DNA of 52,055 bases from an uncultured Allofournierella sp. (GTDB lineage: Bacteria > Bacillota > Clostridia > Oscillospirales > Ruminococcaceae), in assembly GCA_944382705.1 (NCBI GenBank), contig CALWNE010000012.1:1-52055 (forward strand), given 5' to 3'. The translations under genes were made by a program, and so were the position numbers. Every line of letters begins with the position of its first letter. Within the stretch, counting starts at the first letter, position 1. Below, piece after piece: positions 33,071 through 40,586 of the stretch. The notes below the pieces were generated by a model. The model was not told the DNA's origin. It made no database searches and saw only the letters and a list, made by a program, of their open reading frames with translations.

Positions 33071-33564
33071 TGTTGAAACTGTGAAAAAGTGAAGGGAATG
33101 CCCACACAGCCTGGGGAAAAAGGGGGTGTGGAAGTGTGGTTTTGGAGTTGAAAATTTGTGAATAAGTGTTTGTTGAAGGATTGTCCACATGGGTGGTGGA
33201 AAAGGGTTTGTTAAATGTTGAAAAGTTCGAGAAAAACTTTGAGAGGGAAAAGGGGTGGTTTTTTCCAGTTTTTTAAGGAAAAACAGGCCAGATGCAGTGG
33301 TTTATTCCGGGCTGTATAATCCCCATTATGTCACATTTCGTGTCATAATGGGGACACAAAAGGGCGATTTTCCTGGCAGCAAAAAAAGAAAAAGGCCCTA
33401 AAAAGCCGTAATTTTTGCAAAAAAACGCTGCCGGAAAGCCGCTGAAAAAACAAAAAAATAATAAGGAGGGAAAAACCCTCTTTGAAATGGTTGAAAAGGA
33501 AGAGGCCAGCGGATTACCAGAAAAGCAGAAGATACCCACTGCCTGCTGGCTGCGGCCCAAAAAA
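33071..33564. other. oriC: Probable replication origin oriC (dnaA-dnaN spacer)
   Basis: A 612-bp AT-rich spacer between dnaN and dnaA. DnaA-box matches: TTATTCACA on the minus strand (33157-33165, full match to TTATNCACA), TTGTCCACA (33181-33189), TTTTTCACA on minus (33080-33088) and TTTTCCACC on minus (33195-33203). TGTTGAA-type motifs recur at 33071, 33171 and 33217. A-rich runs at 33380-33390 and 33444-33465 could be the unwinding region. The dnaA-rpmH spacer lacks such boxes. Gene direction also changes here. Confidence 0.7.
33321..33353. repeat. 14-bp inverted repeat in the origin region
   Basis: CCCCATTATGTCAC and GTGTCATAATGGGG with a 5-nt loop and one mismatch. It follows TATAAT at 33315. 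Operator-like; it is not followed by a T run. Confidence 0.55.
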
Positions 33565-33590
33565 CCGGGGCCAGGATAGCCTGACCCCGG
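33558..33590 (-). terminator. Terminator of dnaA
   Basis: Minus strand CCGGGGtCAGG and CCTGgCCCCGG with a 4-nt loop and a T6 run, 12 nt past the dnaA stop. Confidence 0.92.
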
Positions 33591-33601
33591 AAAGGGACCG
33601 G

Positions 33602-34921
33602 TCAGGAACGGACATTCTTGATAATGTCCTCCACCGTTTCTTTCAGGTGACGGTCGTTGTTCAGATTGTTCTCCATGGATTTAAGGGAGTACACAATGGT
33701 GGAGTGATCCCGGCCGCCAAACTCCTTGCCGATGTCCTCCATGCTCATGCCGGTAATCTCCCGCACCACATAGATGGCGGTTTGCCGGGCTGCGGAGATG
33801 TTGGCTGTACGGCGCATGCCCCGGATTTCGGCAGGGGTTACATTATAGGTACGGCCTACCTCGCCAATAATCTTTTCGATGGTGACGGGTACCGGCTGGG
33901 TTTCGTTGAGAATATCCTTAATGGCATTCTGCGCTACCCCAATGACAGGCTGGATGCCCTCCAGCATATAGTAGGCGTTCAGCTTTTTGACGGCACCCTC
34001 CAGCTGGCGGATGTTGTTTTTGAGGTGGTTGGCAATGAATTCTGCCACCTCGTTGGGCATATCCAGGTTGAAAAGCTCTGCCTTGCGGCGGATGATGGCC
34101 ACGCGGGTTTCAAAGTCCGGGGGCTGGATGTCCGCAGTGAGGCCCCATTCAAAGCGGGTGCGCAGACGCTCCTCCAGACTTTTGATCTCCTTAGCGGGCC
34201 GGTCGCTGGCCAGCACAATCTGCTTGCCTGCATTGTGCAGGGTGTTGAAGGTGTGGAAGAATTCTTCCTGGGTGCTTTCCTTGCCGGCGATAAACTGAAT
34301 GTCATCCACCAGCAGCACATCCGCTGCCCGGTATTTTTGCCGGAACAGCTCGGTGCTGCCCTCCCGGATGGCGGTGATAATTTCGTTGGTGAACTTTTCG
34401 CAGTCCACATAGACAATGTTAAAGTCGGGATGATTTTTTTTGATTTCCACCTGGATGGCATTCAGCAGGTGGGTTTTGCCCAGACCCGACTGGCCGTAGA
34501 TGAACAGGGGGTTGTAGGCGCCGGAGGGATTGGAGGCCACCGCCTGGGCTGCCGCATAGGCGAACTGGTTAGAGGGGCCTTTAATGAAGTTTTCAAAGGT
34601 AAAATCATATTTGCCGCTGGGCACCGCTGGTGCCGGCTGCGCCGCAGGGGCTGCCGGTTTTTCGGGAGCGGTGGCTGGCACCACAAGCTCCACCTCCACC
34701 TCGAAACCCAGCACGGCAGCCAGAGCTTCCTTGAGCAGGGGGGTGTAGCGGTCCCGGACGATGGTGCAGATAAAGTCGTTGCGCACGGACAATACGACCT
34801 TGCCGCTGCCCTCAAAGCTTACTGCTTCCAGACCGTCGATGTAGAGGTTATAGGTTGCATCCACAAGGCGCTCTTTGCAGTATTCTTTTGCTGCGCTTAA
34901 AACATCGTTGAAGGAATCCAT
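33602..34921 (-). CDS. dnaA: Replication initiator DnaA
   Basis: DnaA binds DnaA boxes and opens oriC. The 439-residue product has domain I (1-80), an Ala/Pro-rich linker (about 83-103), the AAA+ domain with Walker A GQSGLGKT (143-150) and Walker B VLLVDDIQF (near 206), and the DNA-binding domain with GGRDHSTIVYSLKSME near 405. I take ATG 34921, 12 nt after GGAG; an in-frame ATG 20 codons earlier (MKQIQIF) is possible, since it lies downstream of the -10, but has no ribosome site. Its own promoter and terminator make it monocistronic. Confidence 0.97.
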   Translation of the reverse strand: MDSFNDVLSAAKEYCKERLVDATYNLYIDGLEAVSFEGSGKVVLSVRNDFICTIVRDRYTPLLKEALAAVLGFEVEVELVVPATAPEKPAAPAAQPAPAVPSGKYDFTFENFIKGPSNQFAYAAAQAVASNPSGAYNPLFIYGQSGLGKTHLLNAIQVEIKKNHPDFNIVYVDCEKFTNEIITAIREGSTELFRQKYRAADVLLVDDIQFIAGKESTQEEFFHTFNTLHNAGKQIVLASDRPAKEIKSLEERLRTRFEWGLTADIQPPDFETRVAIIRRKAELFNLDMPNEVAEFIANHLKNNIRQLEGAVKKLNAYYMLEGIQPVIGVAQNAIKDILNETQPVPVTIEKIIGEVGRTYNVTPAEIRGMRRTANISAARQTAIYVVREITGMSMEDIGKEFGGRDHSTIVYSLKSMENNLNNDRHLKETVEDIIKNVRS

Positions 34922-34964
34922 AGACACAAAACGCTCCCATACCGAAAAAATTTGAATCTGTTTC

Positions 34965-34993
34965 ATTATAGCATAAAAAAAAGGGTGTGACAA
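34965..34993 (-). promoter_or_regulatory. Promoter of dnaA
   Basis: Minus strand TTGTCA (34988-34993), 17 nt, TATAAT (34965-34970) with TG before the -10. The 5' leader is short, about 37 nt. Confidence 0.8.
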
Positions 34994-35132
34994 TGAAAAA
35001 CGGTCTTCAAAGGGGAGAAAAGCCCGGATAAGCCCAGCTATACATCTATAATAGTAAAAGAAGAATGGTCCTGTTTGCTCCCTTCGATACCACCAAAGGG
35101 CCGCACAAAGCCAAATTTCTTGATTTTGGGTG

Positions 35133-35162
35133 TTGACAAAGGCAAGGAATGTCCAGTATACT
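35133..35162 (+). promoter_or_regulatory. Promoter of rpmH
   Basis: TTGACA (35133-35138), 18 nt, TATACT (35157-35162). The 80-nt leader has a stem GGCC-CCAAT/ATTGG-GGCC (35175-35200) and GCCCCATGCGGGGC (35217-35230) next to the ribosome site. Confidence 0.75.
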
Positions 35163-35248
35163 TTTATGTTGCAAGGCCATATCCAATATTGGTTAGGCCG
35201 CAACCGAATTAATCATGCCCCATGCGGGGCCTTTTGGAGGAACATATT

Positions 35249-35383
35249 ATGAAAAGAACTTTTCAGCCCAAGAAGCGTCATCGCAGTGGTGTACATGGCT
35301 TTCTGAAGAGAATGTCTACCAAGAACGGCCGTAAGGTCATTGCTGCTCGTCGTGCCAAGGGCCGTGCGAAGCTGTCTGCCTAA
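35249..35383 (+). CDS. rpmH: Ribosomal protein L34
   Basis: A 44-residue, highly basic protein of the large ribosomal subunit, with the family sequence MKRTFQPKKRHRSGVHGFLK and a KVIAARRAKGRAKLSA tail. TTTTGGAGG precedes the ATG by 9 nt. It opens the rightward gene series from the origin. A terminator separates it from rnpA, so rnpA may depend on read-through. Confidence 0.98.
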   Translation: MKRTFQPKKRHRSGVHGFLKRMSTKNGRKVIAARRAKGRAKLSA

Positions 35384-35422
35384 TAATCAAACGACGCCCG
35401 CCGCTGCGGGAGCTTAGCAGAA

Positions 35423-35456
35423 CAAGGCCACACCAAAAGGAGTGGCCTTGTTTTTC
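35423..35456 (+). terminator. Terminator after rpmH
   Basis: CAAGGCCAC and GTGGCCTTG (9 bp, 10-nt loop) with T5, 39 nt past rpmH and 17 nt before rnpA. Partial read-through would let L34 be made in excess over RnpA. Confidence 0.85.
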
Positions 35457-35472
35457 CATACGAGGAAAAAAG

Positions 35473-35802
35473 ATGCGTTATCGCCCCATTACCCGGAACA
35501 AGGAGTTCAGCCGGGCTTATGCCCGGGGCAAGGCCTTTGTTCATCCCAAACTGGTGCTGTATGTGGTAAAAAACCGCCTGGGCAAAACCCGTGTGGGCAT
35601 TACAGCCACCAAAAAAATCGGCAACGCTGTGCAGCGAAATCGGGCACGGCGGGTGATTCGTGCTGCACTTTACGAGATTCTGCCCTACCAGGTGGGAGGG
35701 CTGGATCTGGTGTTTGTGGCACGGGGTCAGACGGCCCGCTGCAAAAGCGGGGAAATCCGGCTGGCGGCCGAACAACTGCTGAAAGACGCGGGACTGGTCT
35801 GA
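35473..35802 (+). CDS. rnpA: Ribonuclease P protein component
   Basis: The protein cofactor of RNase P, which trims tRNA 5' ends. The 109-residue product has the RNR motif (KKIGNAVQRNRARRVIR, about 53-69) and the early aromatic region (FSRAYARGKAF). GAGGAAAAAAG precedes the ATG. Its TGA overlaps the yidD start by one base. Confidence 0.96.
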   Translation: MRYRPITRNKEFSRAYARGKAFVHPKLVLYVVKNRLGKTRVGITATKKIGNAVQRNRARRVIRAALYEILPYQVGGLDLVFVARGQTARCKSGEIRLAAEQLLKDAGLV

Positions 35803-36062
35803 TGATCGCCCGCGTTTTCGTGCTGCTTATTCGAGGGTATCAGAAGTATATTTCTCCCCATCTGGGCGGCAACTGCCGTTTTCGGCCCACCTGCAGCCAG
35901 TATGCCCTGGAGGCCATCCAGCTGCATGGAGCGGCAAAAGGCTTGTTGCTGGCGGTGTGGCGTATTTTGCGCTGCAACCCCTTTGGAAAAGCAGGCTATG
36001 ACCCGGTACCCCCAAAAGGGTGCTGGAAAAGCAAGGAGCGCAAGCTCTACCGGCCCCGGTAG
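35802..36062 (+). CDS. yidD: Membrane protein insertion factor YidD
   Basis: An 86-residue protein that assists YidC-mediated membrane insertion. It has an N-terminal amphipathic part (MIARVFVLLIRGYQKYISP), then CRFRPTCSQYALEAI and a late CNPF, the conserved Cys set of the family. ATG 35802 overlaps the rnpA stop (TGATGA), so the two are translationally coupled. The order rnpA-yidD-yidC is widely kept. Confidence 0.94.
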   Translation: MIARVFVLLIRGYQKYISPHLGGNCRFRPTCSQYALEAIQLHGAAKGLLLAVWRILRCNPFGKAGYDPVPPKGCWKSKERKLYRPR

Positions 36063-36175
36063 GCTTGCCGGCACAAAACCCCTCATGACGGTCCTTCGTT
36101 GCGCAGGGGACTGTCCTACGCTACAACTAGATTAACGAAGCCCTGGGGCGCAAGCGGGGCGGATAGGAATTGAAT

Positions 36176-37201
36176 ATGGGATTTTTAGGAATTCTCGGCC
36201 TTCCTCTGGGGTATGTGCTCCAGTGGATTTACGAACTGGTGGGCAACTATGGTTGGGCCATCATTCTGTTTACTGTGGCAGTTCGATTGGCGTTCTTCCC
36301 TTTGCAGATTAAGCAGCAGAAGAGCACCGCCCGCATGGCTGCCTACCAACCCATGATTGCGGAAATCCAGAAAAAGTACGCCAAAGACCGGGAAAAGCAG
36401 AACGAAGAGCTGATGCGGATGCAGCAGGAGTATGGCTACAATCCCGCAGCGGGCTGCCTGCCGATGTTTTTGAACCTCTTTGTGATTTTTGGTATCATTG
36501 AGGTGGTGTACCGGCCCTTGCAGTACATTCTGCATCTGCCCAGCGAGGTGATTAACCAGGCTGCCCAGGTCATGGGCCTGGCCGCCAGCAACTACACCAC
36601 CCAGAGCCAGATTGTGCAGCAGGTACAGCGGGACGCCAGTATGTTTGCGGATGTTTTTAGCGCAGATCAGCTGGCAGCCATCCAGGATTTCCATGTAAAC
36701 TTTATGGGCATTAACCTGATGGATAAGCCCGGCATGGCTTTGAATGCCCTGTTGGTTTTCCCCCTGCTGAGCATTGTAACCATGGCCATGCTGAACGTGA
36801 TCACCATGAAGATGAGCGGCCAGCAGATGCAGGGCAGCATGAAGCTGATGCCCTGGATGACCAGCCTGATGTTTGTGTGGTTTGCCTTCCAGGTTCCCGT
36901 TGGTTTTTCCCTGTATTACACTGTTTCCAACCTGTTCCAGTTTGTGCAGAGCGTAATTTTGCGCAAGATGTACGACCCGGAAGAACTGAAAGCGCAAATC
37001 CAGGAAGAAATTGAGCAGAAGAAACGGGAAAAGAAGCAAAAAAAGGAAGTAACCGTTGAGGAAAATGGAAAAAAGACGGTGAAAAAGGTAAACGAGGCTG
37101 AACTGAACCGGCTTCGGCTGGATATGGCCCGCAAGCTGGACGAGGAAAAATACAAGGATGAGCGCACCGTACCCCTGAGCCAACTGAGTAAGGAGGAATA
37201 A
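36176..37201 (+). CDS. yidC: Membrane protein insertase YidC/Oxa1
   Basis: Inserts and folds membrane proteins. The 341-residue product lacks a lipoprotein signal but has the Oxa1 core: span near 20-45 with the groove Arg in AVRLAFFPLQ, a coiled-coil cytoplasmic loop (KSTARMAAYQPMIAEIQKKY), and three or four later spans up to about 260. The tail from about 275 is very Lys/Glu-rich. ATG 36176 has AGGA 7 nt upstream; a TTG two codons earlier is too close. An expanded region near 120-195 is longer than in SpoIIIJ and is as seen in several Clostridia. Confidence 0.95.
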   Translation: MGFLGILGLPLGYVLQWIYELVGNYGWAIILFTVAVRLAFFPLQIKQQKSTARMAAYQPMIAEIQKKYAKDREKQNEELMRMQQEYGYNPAAGCLPMFLNLFVIFGIIEVVYRPLQYILHLPSEVINQAAQVMGLAASNYTTQSQIVQQVQRDASMFADVFSADQLAAIQDFHVNFMGINLMDKPGMALNALLVFPLLSIVTMAMLNVITMKMSGQQMQGSMKLMPWMTSLMFVWFAFQVPVGFSLYYTVSNLFQFVQSVILRKMYDPEELKAQIQEEIEQKKREKKQKKEVTVEENGKKTVKKVNEAELNRLRLDMARKLDEEKYKDERTVPLSQLSKEE

Positions 37202-37204
37202 ATC

Positions 37205-38170
37205 ATGCGTGAAGTGATCGTCACCGGCAAAACGGTGGAGGAGGCCACCGAGGCTGCCTGCCAGCAGCTGGGCCTGCCCCGTGAGGAAGTGAGCATCGAA
37301 ATTTTGGAGATGCCTGTGCAGCGGCTGTTCAAGCGTGTGCCTGCCAAGGTGCGGGCCCAGGCGCTGGAGCCTCAGCTGGACCCCATCCCCACCCAGGAGC
37401 CGGTGGTGGAGCCGGAGCCTGTTTGCCAGCCGGAGCCTCAGCCTGCTGCCCAGGAGCAGGCGGATGCGCCCCAGGCAGAGGAGGAGAACGCAGAGAGCAA
37501 GCCCGTGGACACGGCAGCCAACCCCAAGCTGGCTGCTGCCATGGAGTACCTGACCCAGGTATTTGCCCTGATGGGCGCAGAAAATCTGACCATCTGGGCA
37601 GAGCAGCAGGGTGAGGCCTACATCATAAAGGTGGAGGGCGATGAAGTGGGGGTTCTGATTGGCCACCGTGGTGAGACCATGGAGAGCCTTTCCTACCTGG
37701 CTGGCCTGGTGGCCAACCGCCTGGAAGGGGATTACCTGAAGCTGGGCCTGGATGTGGCCGGTTACCGGAGCAAGCGGGAAAAGGACCTGGAAGCACTGGC
37801 TCAGCGGCTGGGTGCCAAGGTACTTAAAAATGGCCGCAGCCATTCCATGGAGCCCATGAATCCCTACGAGCGGCGCATTATTCACAGCGTGATTGGCGCC
37901 ATGGAAGGGGTACACAGTGAGTCTAAGGGTGAGGGCACCCAGCGCCGTGTGGTCATCTACCCCGATCAGCCCCGGCAGTCTGCTGGACGCAGCGCAGGCC
38001 GCTCCCGCAGCCGCAAGCCCGGCCAGCGCAGCGAGCGCCGCAGCCAGGTGCCTGGCCGTACCTTCGCCCAGGAACAGCGGGATGAGAATGCAAAGCCTGT
38101 TGCGCCCAAGCGCACCCAGGTGATTGACGATGCAGAGGGGTTTGCATTGTACGGCAAAATTGAACTGTAA
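37205..38170 (+). CDS. jag: RNA-binding protein KhpB/Jag
   Basis: A 321-residue protein with a Jag_N domain (1-52; MREVIVTGKTVEEATEAA), a Pro/Glu-rich linker (about 58-105), a KH domain (about 110-185; GVLIGHRGETMESLSYLAG) and an R3H domain (about 190-255; NPYERRIIH). In pneumococcus KhpB pairs with KhpA to bind RNA and control cell elongation. It starts 3 nt after yidC. The Arg/Ser-rich tail after 255 is an unusual low-complexity extension. Confidence 0.94.
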   Translation: MREVIVTGKTVEEATEAACQQLGLPREEVSIEILEMPVQRLFKRVPAKVRAQALEPQLDPIPTQEPVVEPEPVCQPEPQPAAQEQADAPQAEEENAESKPVDTAANPKLAAAMEYLTQVFALMGAENLTIWAEQQGEAYIIKVEGDEVGVLIGHRGETMESLSYLAGLVANRLEGDYLKLGLDVAGYRSKREKDLEALAQRLGAKVLKNGRSHSMEPMNPYERRIIHSVIGAMEGVHSESKGEGTQRRVVIYPDQPRQSAGRSAGRSRSRKPGQRSERRSQVPGRTFAQEQRDENAKPVAPKRTQVIDDAEGFALYGKIEL

Positions 38171-38189
38171 GGGTGAGATTCACCTGATA

Positions 38190-38235
38190 AAAATGCCCGG
38201 TTTTTTCCGCCCAAGGGAGAAAGCCGGGCATTTTT
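38190..38235 (+). terminator. Terminator of the yidC-jag unit
   Basis: AAAATGCCCGG and CCGGGCATTTT (11 bp, 23-nt loop) with T run, 19 nt past the jag stop. Confidence 0.85.
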
Positions 38236-38286
38236 GAATGGATGGAGCAGCAAATAGCTGCCCCAAAGGAGAGGAGTAAGAGAAGG

Positions 38287-38835
38287 ATGGAACTGAAGCG
38301 GATGAGAGAATGGACTCACCCGGAATTTGAAGGGATTTGGGCGTTGTATGAGCGGAGCTTTCCCGGATTTGAAAAGCGCAATCTGGCAGATCAGAAGCGA
38401 GCTATGGAGCAGGCGGCGGATTATGCCGTGGATCTGATTTTGGAGGAAGGTGCTGTGCAGGGGTTTGTGATGTACTGGCAGCACCAGGACTTTTTGTATC
38501 TGGAGCATTTTGCGGTGCTGGAACAGGCCCGGAACAAGGGGTATGGCAGCCGGGTGCTGGAGGCTTTAAAGGCGAAAGGCAGCAGGATTGTGCTGGAAAT
38601 TGACCCCCCTGAGGATGAAATTTCCCTGCGGCGAAAGGGCTTTTATGAGCGGTGTGGGTTTGTTGCCAATGACTACAACTACATCCACATTCCCTATAAA
38701 AAGGAACAGACGTGGTACCCCCTGGTGCTCATGACCTGGCCCCAGGCCATTGATGCCCAGCAGTACCAGAGTTTTTACGATTTTATGAAAGGCCATGTGG
38801 CCATTTATGGAGAGAATCCTCCCATTATCCAGTAA
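38287..38835 (+). CDS. GNAT-family N-acetyltransferase
   Basis: A 182-residue acetyltransferase. The acetyl-CoA site is seen as FAVLEQARNKGYGSRVLEAL (about 78-97; the RxxGxG pattern reads ARNKGYGSR), followed by EIDPPEDEISLRRKGFYERCGF. ATG 38287 lies 10 nt after AAAGGAGAGGAG. The gene is enclosed by two terminators and splits the usual jag-mnmE order, so it is a lineage-specific insert. The acceptor is unknown; close to this position other Clostridia also carry GNAT genes, but I cannot verify that here. Confidence 0.85.
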   Translation: MELKRMREWTHPEFEGIWALYERSFPGFEKRNLADQKRAMEQAADYAVDLILEEGAVQGFVMYWQHQDFLYLEHFAVLEQARNKGYGSRVLEALKAKGSRIVLEIDPPEDEISLRRKGFYERCGFVANDYNYIHIPYKKEQTWYPLVLMTWPQAIDAQQYQSFYDFMKGHVAIYGENPPIIQ

Positions 38836-38843
38836 ATTTTCGC

Positions 38844-38880
38844 AAAGCCCCCTGGGCCCTTTAAGGGCCCAGGGGGCTTT
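38844..38880 (+). terminator. Terminator of the GNAT gene
   Basis: A near-perfect palindrome AAAGCCCCCTGGGCCC / GGGCCCAGGGGGCTTT, 8 nt past the stop. The gap that follows (38881-39176) holds an 11-bp inverted repeat (38914-38944) and the mnmE promoter, and no gene. Confidence 0.85.
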
Positions 38881-39096
38881 GGTTTTGGAGCAGAGCAAAG
38901 GTGCTGCTTACAGCCCAGCGCAAAATGCTGCACTTTGTGCTGGGAGCATGGCATAAGAGGGGAAAGCAGTCCTCAACAGTGCAGAGGGTTGGAGGGGCCG
39001 GACCGGGGAAATAAGGGGCAGGTGTGGAGGAAGAAAAGGGGAGGAACGCTGGCGGCAAAAAAGAGCGGGCGGTGTGGGTTTGTGCAGGGCTTTGCC

Positions 39097-39125
39097 TTGC
39101 CCTTGCCCGGTGGGTGTGATAAAAT
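39097..39125 (+). promoter_or_regulatory. Promoter of mnmE-mnmG-rsmG
   Basis: TTGCCC (39097-39102), 17 nt, TAAAAT (39120-39125) with TG before the -10. Confidence 0.55.
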
Positions 39126-39176
39126 AAATCGAATTACATTGCACCGTTGCAAGACGGCACAAGGAGGTATGTGGAT

Positions 39177-40544
39177 ATGAACAGCACAATCGTGGCATTG
39201 GCCACCCCACCCGGCGCCGGTGGCATTGCAGTGGTGCGGCTTTCCGGCCCGGAAAGCTATCAGATTGGCGGGAAGGTGTTCCGGCCCAGAAACCCGGAAA
39301 AACAGGTGGAAAAGGCCAAGGGCTACACCGCCTTATACGGCCGCTTTGTGGATGGTGAGACCACCCTAGACGAGGGCGTGGCTTTGTTTTTTAGGGCTCC
39401 CCACAGCTACACCGGCGAGGATGTAATTGAGCTGAGCTGCCACGGGGGCATGGTGATTGCCCAAAGCCTGATTCAGGCCTGCATCGGGGCAGGAGCTGTG
39501 CCGGCAGGGCCCGGTGAGTACACCAAGCGGGCTTTTTTGAATGGGCGCATCAGCCTGACCCAGGCAGAGGGCGTGATGGATGTAATTGCCGCGGCAGGGC
39601 GACAGGGCGCAGCCCTGGCAGAAAGTGCTTTGAACGGCAGCCTGGCGGCAGCCATTGAGGGCTGTAAAACCACTCTGCTGGAACTGGCGGGGCACCTGGC
39701 AGCCTGGGTGGATTTTCCCGAAGAAGATGTGCCGGAACTGGAAGAACAGGCTCTGGGACAGGCCTTGTGCGGCGTAAAGCAACAGGTGGAGAGTCTGATT
39801 TCTGGTTATGAGGCAGGTGCGGTGCTGCGCCATGGCGTGGATGCAGCCATTGTGGGCAGCCCCAATGTGGGCAAAAGCACCCTGCTGAACCTGATGTCCG
39901 GGTTTGACCGGGCCATTGTGACTCCCATTGCAGGTACTACCCGGGATGTGGTGGAGCAGGCAGTGATGCTGGGAGGAATCCGGTTGAATCTGTTTGATAC
40001 CGCCGGTATCCACCACACGGAAGATGTGGTGGAGGCGGAGGGAATCCGCCGCAGCCACCGCAAGCTGGAGGAAGCAGGGCTGGTGCTGGCTGTGTTTGAT
40101 GGTTCCCGCAGCGTAACCCAGGACGATTTGGAGCTGGCCCGGCGATGCAGCGGCAAGCGGGCCATTGCCCTGATTAACAAGGGAGACCTGGAGCGCCGGT
40201 TTGACACGGCCCAGATTGCAGATTGCTTTGACCAGCTGGTGCACATCACCGCAGGCCAGGGCCAGGGCTTGCAGGAGCTGGAGCAGGCGGTGCAGCAGGT
40301 GCTGGGCGTTGCCCAGCTGGATTTGAATGCACCCTGTCTTGTGAGCCAGCGGCAGCTGAGTGCAGCAGTGCAAGCCAAGGAGGCGTTGGAACAGGCCCTG
40401 GAAGCCATGGAGGCAGGGTATGGACTGGACGCTGTGAGCGTGTGCGTGGACGATGGCCTGACGGCCCTCTGCCAATTGATGGGCGAGGATGCCAGCGAGG
40501 CTGTGATTGAAGAAGTATTTTCCAAGTTTTGCGTGGGTAAGTAA
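39177..40544 (+). CDS. mnmE: tRNA uridine-5-carboxymethylaminomethyl(34) GTPase MnmE
   Basis: Works with MnmG to modify the wobble uridine of several tRNAs. The 455-residue product has the folate-binding N-domain, helical domain and inserted G domain: G1 GSPNVGKST, G3 DTAGI, G4 NKGD. The C-terminus FCVGK replaces the usual FCIGK and keeps the essential Cys. ATG 39177 lies 9 nt after AAGGAGG. It starts a run of three modification genes. Confidence 0.97.
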   Translation: MNSTIVALATPPGAGGIAVVRLSGPESYQIGGKVFRPRNPEKQVEKAKGYTALYGRFVDGETTLDEGVALFFRAPHSYTGEDVIELSCHGGMVIAQSLIQACIGAGAVPAGPGEYTKRAFLNGRISLTQAEGVMDVIAAAGRQGAALAESALNGSLAAAIEGCKTTLLELAGHLAAWVDFPEEDVPELEEQALGQALCGVKQQVESLISGYEAGAVLRHGVDAAIVGSPNVGKSTLLNLMSGFDRAIVTPIAGTTRDVVEQAVMLGGIRLNLFDTAGIHHTEDVVEAEGIRRSHRKLEEAGLVLAVFDGSRSVTQDDLELARRCSGKRAIALINKGDLERRFDTAQIADCFDQLVHITAGQGQGLQELEQAVQQVLGVAQLDLNAPCLVSQRQLSAAVQAKEALEQALEAMEAGYGLDAVSVCVDDGLTALCQLMGEDASEAVIEEVFSKFCVGK

Positions 40545-40586
40545 CCTGTGCAAAATGGGGCATAGCAAGAAGGAAGCAAGGATAGC

